From: CAZVVT01 sp964630595
GTDB taxonomy: Bacteria; Chlamydiota; Chlamydiia; Chlamydiales; VFKH01
NCBI GenBank assembly: GCA_964630595.1
Contig: CAZVVT010000006.1
Span: 12,231-76,230, forward strand
Reading direction: 5' to 3'
DNA length: 64,000 nt
Made by a program: the position numbers and the translations under genes. The notes under the pieces were generated by a model, which saw nothing but the letters and a program-made list of their open reading frames with translations, had not been told where the DNA came from and did no database searches. Positions 8,062-17,052 of this stretch are shown here, one piece after another. Position 1 is the stretch's first letter; each line of letters starts with the position of its first letter.

Positions 8062-9745
8062 GCATTGCTCGCGGGAAGCGATACATGCGCACATGGCGCA
8101 GTATGTAGCGGCCATTGCTGAGGCGAAGAAGCGTTTGTGTATAGAGGAGCCCTTGGTGCTTCACCCTTTTCGCGAAGGGAGCAATTTTGTAGCGCGTATC
8201 GATATGCCCTTTCTCCTCGATGAGCAGCAATTTGCGCAGCTAAAGGCGCAGTATGTACCGATGCCCAGCCTTGCTCGTCTCTATAAATTGATCGAAAGGT
8301 GGAACCAACAGTTTCCCGGAAATGGGGCCTTTACGAAGCGCCTTCGCGCGAGGATAAAGCCGTTGCTTGCCTACTCTCGGCGGCCGACAAAAAATGGGCT
8401 CCATGCAGTCCTCCAAGAAATGGAGGAGATGGTGGTGGATGAAGAGGAAAAAGAACAGGGTGTTGACCTTTTTTTCGGCAAGGTTTGTGAACTCATCAAG
8501 CAAGAGAAGATGACGATTGCCTATGAAGGGCTGGTGTTTACAGATGGCAAGATTTCCTCTTTAGACATTCAATTGCGAAACAACGGGCCCAGTGTTGCAG
8601 CTCATTTACGCAAATGGGACAAAGAGGGGATCTCTTTTGCTTTCAAGTTGGCCCAGGAAAATGTGCGTGAGCTTTTGGCGTATGAATTGGCAAAGCCGCT
8701 GCAACTGGACCAATTTCTTCTGCCAAAGGCAAGGGTGGAGTTAATGGGGGTCTCTTTGGCCGGAGCGAAAGATCCCGTCGGCCTGGCCTGCGGCTGGATT
8801 GACCATCGATCTTCTAGACGGTTTGCCTCACAGCTGGGAAAGGTCACCAAGCGCAAACACTGCCCTGTTACCACAAAGTTGTGGGCGAACTGCGACCGTT
8901 TTTCTTACGAGGGAAATCTGCTTCTGGATCTCGTCTTTGGTAGCTACGATTCGCATATGAGCCAATACCTCCTGGCAGGCAAAAAGCTCTATAATGTCGA
9001 CTTTTCTCGCTACGGCATTCCCGGCGATGCTTATGTTGAACAATCGACCTACGCCACTTTTTGCAGCGCGCTGCTTGATACTCCCGTTCTTTCCCAGCAC
9101 TTGTGTGAGGCCAGCAAGCAGCTGATTTTAAGCTGGGACATCGCGGCTTGGGAAAAACATCTATTGCGCTATGCCGGACACAAGCGAGTCTATAGCGCTG
9201 TGACGGAAAAGGCAGCGACCCTTCGTTTTGAATGGGCTCGCATAGGAAGATGCAAGGATCGCTCCCTTTTGTTAGAGCAATATACCCAGGTCTTTTCCGA
9301 GTCTGGAATGTCTCTGACAACAGAGGAGCTGCAAAAAGCGCTCTTGCGCCACTATGCAAAAAAGGCCCGTCTCTTGAAACAAAAAGCCTTCAAGTTCCTT
9401 CATCCGGGCTGTGTGCAGAAAATGGTCGCGCGGGCGCGTTCTTTGCAGAAGATGGTGCAAGGCGAGCCCACTTTTATGGAACTTTTCCAGGCGCTCTATC
9501 CGGACTTAAGCATTTTCTTAGAGCTGGTGAAAGATCTCTACCCCTTTGCGGGACTGCGACTAGCGTTTCATAGCAAGCCGGGAGGCTCACTTGAACGCAC
9601 CTCTTTAGAGGAAATCGTCTACGAATACACGGTACGACTAGGCCGGCTTGAAAGGGGAGATGAGCTGCGAGAAAAGCTTTCCCAGGTACGTCAGGAGGCC
9701 ATTGCCCACGCTACAATGGCGAGCATCTGCGGTTCGTTTATATAG
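8051..9745 (+). CDS. 564-aa protein with possible PI-kinase-like catalytic motif
   Basis: Not firmly recognised. The start at 8051 overlaps queH by 11 bases. In the middle, LDLVFGSYDSHMSQYLL followed by KLYNVDFSRYG resembles the catalytic and metal motifs of PI3/4-kinase-like and related bacterial effector kinases (GxxDxHxxN ... DF), with Gln in the place of the usual Asn. The flanks are mostly helical and charged; a C-terminal stretch rich in Lys and Arg (RHYAKKARLLKQKAFK) may be a membrane or nucleic-acid contact. No signal peptide or transmembrane segment. A kinase or lipid-kinase effector is only a hypothesis. Its stop overlaps the next convergent gene by eight bases. Confidence 0.5.
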   Translation: MYPEHCSREAIHAHMAQYVAAIAEAKKRLCIEEPLVLHPFREGSNFVARIDMPFLLDEQQFAQLKAQYVPMPSLARLYKLIERWNQQFPGNGAFTKRLRARIKPLLAYSRRPTKNGLHAVLQEMEEMVVDEEEKEQGVDLFFGKVCELIKQEKMTIAYEGLVFTDGKISSLDIQLRNNGPSVAAHLRKWDKEGISFAFKLAQENVRELLAYELAKPLQLDQFLLPKARVELMGVSLAGAKDPVGLACGWIDHRSSRRFASQLGKVTKRKHCPVTTKLWANCDRFSYEGNLLLDLVFGSYDSHMSQYLLAGKKLYNVDFSRYGIPGDAYVEQSTYATFCSALLDTPVLSQHLCEASKQLILSWDIAAWEKHLLRYAGHKRVYSAVTEKAATLRFEWARIGRCKDRSLLLEQYTQVFSESGMSLTTEELQKALLRHYAKKARLLKQKAFKFLHPGCVQKMVARARSLQKMVQGEPTFMELFQALYPDLSIFLELVKDLYPFAGLRLAFHSKPGGSLERTSLEEIVYEYTVRLGRLERGDELREKLSQVRQEAIAHATMASICGSFI

Positions 9746-11774
9746 ATGCGGCGGAGGCAACGGCTTGTGTTGCTGCATTGAACGCCGCCATTTCGAGCTG
9801 AGCGTTCTTGATCTCTGTTTGAATGAGGGTTGTGAGCGTAGCGGAGGTGTTGGAGGCGAGGGTGCTCAAGAAGCTCGCTGCGGCTTGGTCTCTGCCGTAG
9901 ATTCCTTGGTCGGTGGCCAGAGTTGTCTGCTGCCCGGCCATTGTCGCCATCAATTTTCCCATCTGATGCTCCAAAATTCCAATAGCAATATTGGTCCCAA
10001 TGGATGCACCGATACCGGCAGCGGCAATCGCTGCGCCAAAAAATTCGCAGCCAGGAATGAGACCAATAAGAGCTCCTATACCTGCTGCAATGGTGCCACC
10101 TATTGAAGTCTGCTGGTCCTGATTAAGTTTTGTTTGATCAGCTTGTAGCGTTGCATTCTCGGAGGCAAGTTGAAGTGTGATGGTGTTGATGAGCTTAAGT
10201 ATTTCTTGCTGCTGGTTGAGTATATCCAATGTGTAGTTGGTCACTTTGTCTTGATTTGCACCGATCAATTCGATGTTGTGTTGCTGTTGCTTTTCAATGG
10301 CATTTTTAAAGGCGGTAAAGACAGCCAGAGCGTTCCCTTGTCCATTTAAGCCCTCTAAAGCCATGGCCACAAATTTTTTCGCTTTTTGTAGAATGGCAAT
10401 GATTTCATCAACGGTATTGATGTCTATTTTCAGAGTGTCGGGAAGGCCTAAGAGCTTAGCGAGCGCCGCCCCTTGCTGCAAAAAATCGCTGGTGGTCGTG
10501 GCGATGAGTCCCGGTACATTTGTTTTGCGTGTGGAGACGTTGTTTACGTAAGCACCGGCATTATTGCAGGCCGATTCAGCGGCATTCCTTTGTCCGGCGC
10601 TGCTGAAATAAAAGTCCCAGCCCCCTGCAGCGTTGGTTGTATGTGGAGGGAGGGCAATGCCCGCCGCTGCGAAAGCGGCTTCTACAGCCGCCTGATCACC
10701 GGGGAGTATGTCCAACATGTATTTGTAGTTGGTGTACCCTTGGAGATTTTTGATGTCATTTCGATCGGCTGAAATGCTAGCAGCAGCTTTCTTGGCCGCC
10801 CCTGTAAGCTCGTGCCACGCCGCCGAATCCTGAGCTATAGAGTTACCCTTACCCGGGCCGTTGAAAAGGCCCCAAACGGTCCCTATCCAATGTTTCACCG
10901 AAGCCTGGATAGAGGGAGGTAGATTGGCTATGCCGGCCCAGTTAACACTAATGCGAGCCGAGTCTACCTCGCTGCCGTTGAGAGTTCCATGCGTTTGTCC
11001 CAACCATTGAAAGAACTGCGACATATTAATAACGGAATTATTGTTGGGTCCGTAACCGATCGAGTAGATTAAGTGGACATCTCCATCCGCAAAGAGCGCT
11101 TTAATGGCGGCAACCACAGCGGGGTCTTTCTGCAGGTTGGCAATCGCCGCCTCTTTTTGAGAGACGGTAAGCTTGTCGTTTGCTATGTCGGCAGATAGGT
11201 CGGTCAATTCTTGGGAAAGCGAATAAATGGCTTCGATTTGCTGCAGAGCGTTTTGTTCTTGCTTTACGTTCTGCTCCCCATATTGAGCCCCCAACTTCTC
11301 CATCTCCGCATTGATTTCTGCGGCCAATAAAGCATAGGCACCCTGGCCGGAGCCGCTCACAGATGGCTTGTTAGTTGACGTGGTGCTGGAAGTAGGAGTC
11401 GGGGTGATGGAGGTGCTGCTGGAAGTGGAGGGCGAGGTAGCAACAGAGGGCAACAAGCCTCTGGCTTGAGCGCGCGCCAGAGCGAGAAAAACCAGGCGTG
11501 GATTCGTCGGCAGGGGAAGGGTTGCCATGGCCTTGGCCGCATCATCCAAAGCTGTGCTAGGATCACAGCTGGGTTTGGGTAGAAAAGGCGCTTTCCAGGG
11601 TTCTCTGTCTGGGGCTACAAGTAGTGAATGCATGCCGGCCAACTGCTGCTGGTCCAGCACATCTTTTTCTGCCGCCACGCGTGCTGCGATCTGGTCTGTA
11701 CTCTGTGTTGCCTTCGCCTCCATACGGCGAATAAAGGCTTCAACTTGACGAGAACCGGCGGGAGATATGCTCAT
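9738..11774 (-). CDS. large Ala/Gln-rich coiled-coil protein with hydrophobic hairpin, candidate secreted protein
   Basis: About 678 aa from ATG 11774; a TTG further upstream is less likely. Not recognised. A helical N-terminus is followed by a Ser/Thr/Pro linker at about 120-150 (SSSTSITPTPTSSTTSTN), then long helices rich in Ala, Gln and Asn. Near the C-terminus (about 558-601) lies a Gly/Ala-rich hydrophobic pair (IGALIGLIPG ... AAIAAAGIGASIG) inside coiled-coil sequence. That layout recalls type III translocators and pore-forming proteins, but I see no family motif. No signal peptide. Predicted effector or translocator-like; role unknown. Confidence 0.6.
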   Translation of the reverse strand: MSISPAGSRQVEAFIRRMEAKATQSTDQIAARVAAEKDVLDQQQLAGMHSLLVAPDREPWKAPFLPKPSCDPSTALDDAAKAMATLPLPTNPRLVFLALARAQARGLLPSVATSPSTSSSTSITPTPTSSTTSTNKPSVSGSGQGAYALLAAEINAEMEKLGAQYGEQNVKQEQNALQQIEAIYSLSQELTDLSADIANDKLTVSQKEAAIANLQKDPAVVAAIKALFADGDVHLIYSIGYGPNNNSVINMSQFFQWLGQTHGTLNGSEVDSARISVNWAGIANLPPSIQASVKHWIGTVWGLFNGPGKGNSIAQDSAAWHELTGAAKKAAASISADRNDIKNLQGYTNYKYMLDILPGDQAAVEAAFAAAGIALPPHTTNAAGGWDFYFSSAGQRNAAESACNNAGAYVNNVSTRKTNVPGLIATTTSDFLQQGAALAKLLGLPDTLKIDINTVDEIIAILQKAKKFVAMALEGLNGQGNALAVFTAFKNAIEKQQQHNIELIGANQDKVTNYTLDILNQQQEILKLINTITLQLASENATLQADQTKLNQDQQTSIGGTIAAGIGALIGLIPGCEFFGAAIAAAGIGASIGTNIAIGILEHQMGKLMATMAGQQTTLATDQGIYGRDQAAASFLSTLASNTSATLTTLIQTEIKNAQLEMAAFNAATQAVASAASI

Positions 11775-11837
11775 GCCAGCACGATAGAAAAAGAGGCCGA
11801 ATCGGCGCAACCTCTCTCTGCCGCAGGGTCTGATAAT

Positions 11838-12353
11838 TTATATTATGTACTTCGTAAAGGTCTCGGGTGGATCATAGGCAAAGTCTGTGACTTCGACTGG
11901 ATCCAGGTCAGGACTCATAATGGGCTCTATGCCGATGACCTCGTCCATGGCAACGCCGTTGCATACAATTTTATCACTGAATCTCAATTCTAGAGAAAAG
12001 CCTGGGGATTGAAGTGTTGTTTTGTCCGGATCATCGGTAACAGTGACATCAATAAAGTAATCAGGCGATGCGCCTGTCCCTTCCCATAGTCCCAGCGTTC
12101 TGCAGAGAAGCTCGGTAACGATCGTGGGGTCATAGCTCGTTGCCACTTCTTTTGCCGCCAGTGTGACAACGTTAACGAGTCTTCCCTTGGAAAATCCAGG
12201 AAGAGGCAGTATTTGAGTAAAACTATCGGGAAGAATGCGTCGATTCAGTCCCAAAGATCCAATCAGATACACAGCCTTTGATACACAAAATGGTGCAACG
12301 CAATAAACAGAGCTCAAAGCAATCCTTTTTAGGTAGAGGGTTTGTCCATGCAT
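11838..12353 (-). CDS. hypothetical protein, 171 aa
   Basis: Not recognised. The ATG at 12353 overlaps the end of the upstream gene by 25 bases, so the two are probably one transcription unit. The N-terminus is mildly hydrophobic (VYCVAPFCVSKAVYLIGSLG); the rest alternates beta-type strands and an acidic C-terminus (DLDPVEVTDFAYDPPE). The size and pairing with another small unknown beside a large putative effector would fit an accessory or chaperone role, but no chaperone motif is seen. Confidence 0.5.
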   Translation of the reverse strand: MHGQTLYLKRIALSSVYCVAPFCVSKAVYLIGSLGLNRRILPDSFTQILPLPGFSKGRLVNVVTLAAKEVATSYDPTIVTELLCRTLGLWEGTGASPDYFIDVTVTDDPDKTTLQSPGFSLELRFSDKIVCNGVAMDEVIGIEPIMSPDLDPVEVTDFAYDPPETFTKYII

Positions 12354-12778
12354 TCAACAATGATGAGAAGGCCAATGGGTCCCGTATAATGTTTTCCGCT
12401 ACAATGAAGGCCGTCTGAATTAGCGGCGATTTGCAGCCTTTTATTTGCCAGCGTCCATGAGGCGCCCTCGGTTTCTAGAGAAAATTTGCCGATCTTCCGA
12501 GCATTCTCCTCTGCCTTAGAAGAACCGAAGGAACGGCGGAAAAGCTCCGTGATGAATTCTAGATGTGGTAGTTCAGTGATCGGGGCCGATTCTCCAAGCG
12601 GTGTAAACCCCGAACAACGCAAGAGGTGCCCGTCACAGAGCACTAAAGAGATCAAAGCTCCTATGCGCTCGATTACACCACTTTCATTAGAAATCGCCGC
12701 TACGACTGGATTGCGTAACTTAAAATCAGCATAGATCAAGAAGGGCCATTCTTTTACGACAACATCGGCAGCAGACAT
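12329..12778 (-). CDS. hypothetical protein, about 149 aa
   Basis: Not recognised. I use ATG 12778; a TTG three codons earlier is possible. The protein is mixed alpha/beta (LISLVLCDGHLLRCSGFTPL, then a helix around FITELFRRSFG) with no signal peptide. It overlaps the next gene by 25 bases. Weak similarity to that neighbour in the helix region (xVTELLCRTLG versus FITELFRRSFG) hints at an old duplication, but this is not strong. Confidence 0.5.
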   Translation of the reverse strand: MSAADVVVKEWPFLIYADFKLRNPVVAAISNESGVIERIGALISLVLCDGHLLRCSGFTPLGESAPITELPHLEFITELFRRSFGSSKAEENARKIGKFSLETEGASWTLANKRLQIAANSDGLHCSGKHYTGPIGLLIIVECMDKPST

Positions 12779-12820
12779 AATCGCCAAGCATGATGTGGAG
12801 TATGTCGATAAAAATCAACC

Positions 12821-13228
12821 TTAAGGGCCGATGGGAGAAGGCACCGGCAGCAGAGGAGCTTCTGGGTGTTCTACCCCCTCGCATTCCTCTTTGAGATCCT
12901 CCCAAGTTTTGCGCGATTTTAGGTTACTGGGCCAAAAAGGAAACGTACGGCACTGGATGGGGCGAGCGCCGTAAAGGCTGCACTCCTTGCCTTTTAGGAA
13001 AACACAGTCGTAGCCGCGTTCGGTTTTGACCTCTTTGAGGGAGTAGCGCTGGCCTATCTTGCGGACGTAAAGTCGAGAGAATTCCTCCGTAGAAAGATCC
13101 AGTTCAGCAGCTAATTGGGCAATCTCTTCGTGGGTGACCCAAACGTACCCAGCACCGCCTGTACAGCACTTTCCGCACCCCGTGCACTTGAAGCGTAGAC
13201 CCTCTTTATACCATGGCTCTTGTGTCAT
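12821..13228 (-). CDS. YkgJ-family cysteine cluster protein
   Basis: 135 aa. The YkgJ/Fliy-like zinc or iron-sulfur family is shown by FKCTGCGKCC near the N-terminus, the central CVFLKGKECSLYGARPIQCRTFPFWP and a C-terminal Cys. The pattern CxxCxxCC ... C ... C ... C..FP is diagnostic of the family. Function unknown; probably a metal-binding cytoplasmic protein. Diverges from the antiporter gene 29 bases away. Confidence 0.85.
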   Translation of the reverse strand: MTQEPWYKEGLRFKCTGCGKCCTGGAGYVWVTHEEIAQLAAELDLSTEEFSRLYVRKIGQRYSLKEVKTERGYDCVFLKGKECSLYGARPIQCRTFPFWPSNLKSRKTWEDLKEECEGVEHPEAPLLPVPSPIGP

Positions 13229-13257
13229 ACAGCTATTATGGGTAAAAAGGGGGTTGC

Positions 13258-14856
13258 ATGGAAGAAGATCTGCTATGGGCTATCGCCGTTTTTGCTGTTG
13301 TAATTGGCCTGGGGTACCTAGCCAAAAAGATCAAAGTCCCCTACCCCATTGCCCTAGTAATCGGGGGGTTGCTACTCAGCTTATTCCCCGTTTTCTATCC
13401 CCATCTTCCTACGGTCGTTCTTGAACCCAACCTGATCTTTTTGACCGTTCTTCCCCCCATTTTGTTCGCTGGAGGCTACTTCACTTCCGTGGGGGGCTTT
13501 CGTCGCAACGCCTTTGTCATTGCGCTGCTGGCCATTGGTCTGGTGATTGCCACAGCCGCAGCGGTGGCTGGCCTGGCGCATGGGTATAGCGGTATGATTT
13601 GGCCCGCCGCTTTTGCCTTGGGGGCCATCGTCTCCCCCCCCGACGCGACCGCAGCGATGGCCATTACGCAGCGTCTCAAGATCTCGCACAAAGTTGTCTC
13701 CATTCTCGACGGTGAAAGCCTTGTCAATGATGCTACAGCGCTGATTTTCTACCGTTTTAGCTTGGTCGCATTGGCTACAGGGGTCTTTTCTTGGAGCGTG
13801 GCCTCGATCGACTTTGTCTGGATTTGTTGCTCTACCATTGTCATGGGATTAGTCGTTGCTGCCATCGCCTCCTGGGTTACGCAGCGCCTGGATGACACTT
13901 GTCTCTCCATCGGCGTCTCGCTCATCACCGCCTACTTAAGCTACGTGTTGGCCTATGAACTGGTCGGTTCAGGAGTTTTAAGCGCCGTTGCAGCGGGCCT
14001 CTACATGGGCTGGAAGGTGCCGCGCACTATCGACCCCATCATCAACATCGAAGCCGTAGCTTTTTGGAAGACCTTCATCTTCTTAATCGATGGCGCCGTG
14101 TTTATGCTCATCGGCCTTCAATTGCCCGCCATCATCGACGACTTGGCGCGGCTAAACGTGAAAGACCTCGTCCTCTATCCTATCTACATTAACTTGGTTC
14201 TGATCCTCGTCCGTTTCGCCTTTGTCTTTGGAGCCACCTATCTGCCCATTCGAATTTTCCCGCGGCTCAAAAACCAGTATCTTCACCTGACCTGGCGCCA
14301 CTCGCTGGTGCTCAGCTGGTCGGGCATGCGCGGCGTGGTCTCCCTTGCCGCAGCCATGGCCATTCCCATTGTCTTGGGCGGTACCCCCATCCACGACCGC
14401 AGCTTGATCATCTATTTGACCTTTACGGTGATCTTCTTCACGCTGGTCGTGCAAGGGCTGACTCTCCCCTTCCTGATCCGCTTCCTTGGTTTGGTCAACC
14501 AACACGACGAAGATCTCGACGAAGCTAAAGTGCGTTTGCAAATCGCCAAAATGGCCGTAGACCATCTCCATAAAATGCATCAGCGCGGCGACCTAGAGCT
14601 AGAACAGCTCCAGCGCCTGCTGCGTCCTTGGAGCGATGCAAGCGAGGCGGCGAATGAGATCATCGAAGAGCGAAGCGATGAAAAGGTCACAAAAGCACGC
14701 AAACACTACGTAGATGCTCAATTGGAAATCCTCAAACTGCAGCGCGCTCAAGTGCTCGAGCTGCACAGAGATGGCGGTATTAGCACACCCGTCATGCGCA
14801 AAATATTGGGCAGCATCGATTTCGATGTAGCACGTCTCAGTGGATTAGAGATTTAA
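13258..14856 (+). CDS. CPA1-family Na+/H+ antiporter
   Basis: 532 aa with about 12 hydrophobic segments over residues 1-415 and a charged cytoplasmic helical tail of about 110 residues. The ion-binding region SPPDATAAMAI and the following LDGESLVNDATAL are typical of NhaP/YjcE-type exchangers. It exchanges Na+ (or K+) for protons across the inner membrane. The ATG has GGGGG about seven bases upstream. Its stop overlaps the aldolase stop by four bases (TTAA). Confidence 0.92.
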   Translation: MEEDLLWAIAVFAVVIGLGYLAKKIKVPYPIALVIGGLLLSLFPVFYPHLPTVVLEPNLIFLTVLPPILFAGGYFTSVGGFRRNAFVIALLAIGLVIATAAAVAGLAHGYSGMIWPAAFALGAIVSPPDATAAMAITQRLKISHKVVSILDGESLVNDATALIFYRFSLVALATGVFSWSVASIDFVWICCSTIVMGLVVAAIASWVTQRLDDTCLSIGVSLITAYLSYVLAYELVGSGVLSAVAAGLYMGWKVPRTIDPIINIEAVAFWKTFIFLIDGAVFMLIGLQLPAIIDDLARLNVKDLVLYPIYINLVLILVRFAFVFGATYLPIRIFPRLKNQYLHLTWRHSLVLSWSGMRGVVSLAAAMAIPIVLGGTPIHDRSLIIYLTFTVIFFTLVVQGLTLPFLIRFLGLVNQHDEDLDEAKVRLQIAKMAVDHLHKMHQRGDLELEQLQRLLRPWSDASEAANEIIEERSDEKVTKARKHYVDAQLEILKLQRAQVLELHRDGGISTPVMRKILGSIDFDVARLSGLEI

Positions 14857-15911
14857 GCAATCCCAATCTCTTTGCAGGCATAGACGCTCTGCACAGCGTT
14901 GAGAAGCGCAATTCCCTCTTTCATGGGCTTCTGGAAGGCTTTTCGGCCTGTAATGAGCCCCATGCCCCCTGCACGCTTGTTGATGACGGCCGTTGCCACC
15001 GCATCCTGCAGATCATTTTTGCCGGAAGGTCCACCTGAATTGATCAGCCCCATGCGGCCCATGTAGCAGTTCGCTACTTGGTAGCGCGTAAGGTCAATGG
15101 GGTGGTCAGTGGCCAGCTCGGTGTACATCTTTTCGCTGTACTTGCCGAACTTTAACGCCTGAAAGCCTCCGTTACATTCCGGCAGCTTCTGCTTGATGAT
15201 GTCGGCTTCAATCGTCACGCCCAAATGGTTGGCCTGCCCCGTTAGGTCCGCGGCCAAATGGTAGTCCTTGTCCCCGGTCTTAAAGTTTGAGTTGCGTAAG
15301 TAGCACCACAGAATTGTCGCCATGCCCAGCTCATGTGCATGGGCAAAGGCCTGAGAGATCTCCACGATTTGTCGGTCGCTTTCGGGCGAGCCAAAATAAA
15401 TTGTTGCCCCAATCGCCGCCGCTCCCATGTCATAGGCCTGTTCTACCGAAGCAAACAAAATCTGATCGTACTTGTTGGGATAGGAGAGAAACTCATTGTG
15501 GCTGATCTTCACCACGAAAGGGATCTTATGACTGTACTTGCGCGCTACGCTGCCCAGCACGCCCAAGGTCGAAGCCACCCCGTTGCAACCGCCTTCAATA
15601 GCCAGCTTCACAATGTTTTCCGGATCGAAATACTCTGGGTTCGGCGCAAACGACGCTCCTGCGCTATGCTCGATGCCCTGGTCCACCGGCAGCAGCGAAA
15701 GATATCCGGTCCCCTTCAAATTGCCCGACCAGAGCAGCCATTGCAACATCGTCAGCACACGGTTATTGCGGTCTGAGGGCATGAAAATGCGGTCGATCCA
15801 ATCTCGCCCTGGAATATGGAGCATCTCTTTCTTAATCGTCGTGCACTTGTGCCCCAGCAGATCCTCTGCTCGTCCACCCAAAATCGTCTGAATCTCGCTG
15901 TGCTGTAACAT
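14853..15911 (-). CDS. fbaB: class I fructose-bisphosphate aldolase, DhnA type
   Basis: 352 aa, archaeal/DhnA-type Schiff-base aldolase, the aldolase form used by Chlamydia (dhnA). Family features include the DQGIEHSAGASFAPNPEYFDP region, the Schiff-base-type strand VVKISHNEF, and the C-terminal phosphate-binding IINSGGPSG and GLITGRKAFQK. It acts in glycolysis/gluconeogenesis beside the PPi-PFK encoded at 51522-53093. The gene follows an Inc-like pair on the same strand, separated by 31 bases holding a hairpin. Confidence 0.93.
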   Translation of the reverse strand: MLQHSEIQTILGGRAEDLLGHKCTTIKKEMLHIPGRDWIDRIFMPSDRNNRVLTMLQWLLWSGNLKGTGYLSLLPVDQGIEHSAGASFAPNPEYFDPENIVKLAIEGGCNGVASTLGVLGSVARKYSHKIPFVVKISHNEFLSYPNKYDQILFASVEQAYDMGAAAIGATIYFGSPESDRQIVEISQAFAHAHELGMATILWCYLRNSNFKTGDKDYHLAADLTGQANHLGVTIEADIIKQKLPECNGGFQALKFGKYSEKMYTELATDHPIDLTRYQVANCYMGRMGLINSGGPSGKNDLQDAVATAVINKRAGGMGLITGRKAFQKPMKEGIALLNAVQSVYACKEIGIA

Positions 15912-15918
15912 CTACTTT

Positions 15919-15936
15919 CCTCGCTCTCTAGCGAGG
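15919..15936 (-). terminator. hairpin between Inc-like gene and aldolase gene
   Basis: CCTCGCT / AGCGAGG makes a perfect 7-bp stem with a 4-base loop. It follows the end of the Inc-like gene at 15943 on the minus strand and precedes the aldolase ATG at 15911. No U-tract follows, so it is a weak terminator candidate or a structure near the aldolase ribosome site. Confidence 0.35.
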
Positions 15937-15942
15937 GCCATC

Positions 15943-17052
15943 TTATGCCCTGGTGGCTTTTCGTGACAAGGCTGAGCCGGCATCGAGCCGGTCGCGCAGC
16001 GCTTTAATGCCGGGTTCTAATTTGAGTAGCGCATCATGGCGCTCAACGACACGTTTTTCCAGTTTGCCCAGGCTCTTTGCAACATCTCCTAAGATCCTTG
16101 GATATTCGCCTGATTTGAGTTCAGCAAAGGCTTCGGTTGCGGCTTTGAGACGTTCTTGCTCGGCAGCAGCAGTTTCACAGCTGGCGCGGGCGCGTGCTTC
16201 TAGGGCGGTCACGCTGCGGCCTAAAGTGCCTTCTAGAGTGTGCAGATCGCGCATAAACCCTTCTACGCGTTCGCGCTGAGCCGAAATATCGCGATGAACA
16301 GCCTGGAGTCGTTCCATATCAGCACGTTTGCTGGCCGTGCGCTCTCTGATGCGAGTCACTTCCGCGGCTAAGCCACGCGTCAGCGTTTCCGCTTCGGTTT
16401 TTTTATCCATCAGCCGTTCCAAAGTAGTTCCCAACGTTGTCATGAGCTCTCGTTTAGCCGCATTGAGCCGCTCAATGTTGGCTGCGGCCCCCTCTGCTCT
16501 ACCCAACTCCTCTCCCAGTGCTCGCACTTTTTCCGCATAAGTACCGACGGCTGTGCTAATCGCACCCGCTGTTGTCGTCAGCAAGGCGTTGTCTTGATCA
16601 AGCAGAGTCAAGCTTGCTTCCAGCTCTGCTTGCTCTTTCTGTAAGTCGGCCTGCACTTGCCGCAGCTCGTCTAAACTACCATCGAGTGCCTGTACCTGCC
16701 TAGTCCCTTCCGCCGTTGCCTGCGCAACCGCCTCATCTGCTTCTCGTGCAGGAAGCACGCGTACGATAGCAATAGCCCCTAAAACAGCCCCTGCAGCGAT
16801 AAATAAAAGGGCCCCGCTGGTGATCCAAAGCACGGAAGCGCTAGCGAGCACAAAGGGAGTAGCCAAGCTTACAACAGTGAGTGCAAGCGCGGCCAAGGCA
16901 ACTGCCGTAACAACCGAAAGAATGATGACTCCTGCGCGGCCCACGGCTTTATACGAGTTGCCCGTGAGTACGGTGGCCCCTTGAGTGACTACAGCGACTG
17001 CTGCGCCAGCTACAACGCTTGAGGGGGCGGGAAGAGCTGCTGCTGCTGCCAT
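15943..17052 (-). CDS. Inc-like bilobed hydrophobic coiled-coil protein
   Basis: 369 aa. Residues about 39-99 form two hydrophobic lobes split by a short break (VVTAVALAALALTVVSLA and VLWITSGALLFIAAGAVLGAI), the hallmark of chlamydial inclusion-membrane proteins. The remaining 270 residues are predicted coiled coil (heptads of Leu/Ala with Glu/Arg/Gln), as in IncA. No signal peptide. It begins one base after the stop of the upstream Inc-like gene and its ribosome site GGAGGAAGG is within that gene's last codons, so the two are translationally coupled. Likely a type III substrate facing the host cytosol; inferred. Confidence 0.7.
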   Translation of the reverse strand: MAAAAALPAPSSVVAGAAVAVVTQGATVLTGNSYKAVGRAGVIILSVVTAVALAALALTVVSLATPFVLASASVLWITSGALLFIAAGAVLGAIAIVRVLPAREADEAVAQATAEGTRQVQALDGSLDELRQVQADLQKEQAELEASLTLLDQDNALLTTTAGAISTAVGTYAEKVRALGEELGRAEGAAANIERLNAAKRELMTTLGTTLERLMDKKTEAETLTRGLAAEVTRIRERTASKRADMERLQAVHRDISAQRERVEGFMRDLHTLEGTLGRSVTALEARARASCETAAAEQERLKAATEAFAELKSGEYPRILGDVAKSLGKLEKRVVERHDALLKLEPGIKALRDRLDAGSALSRKATRA

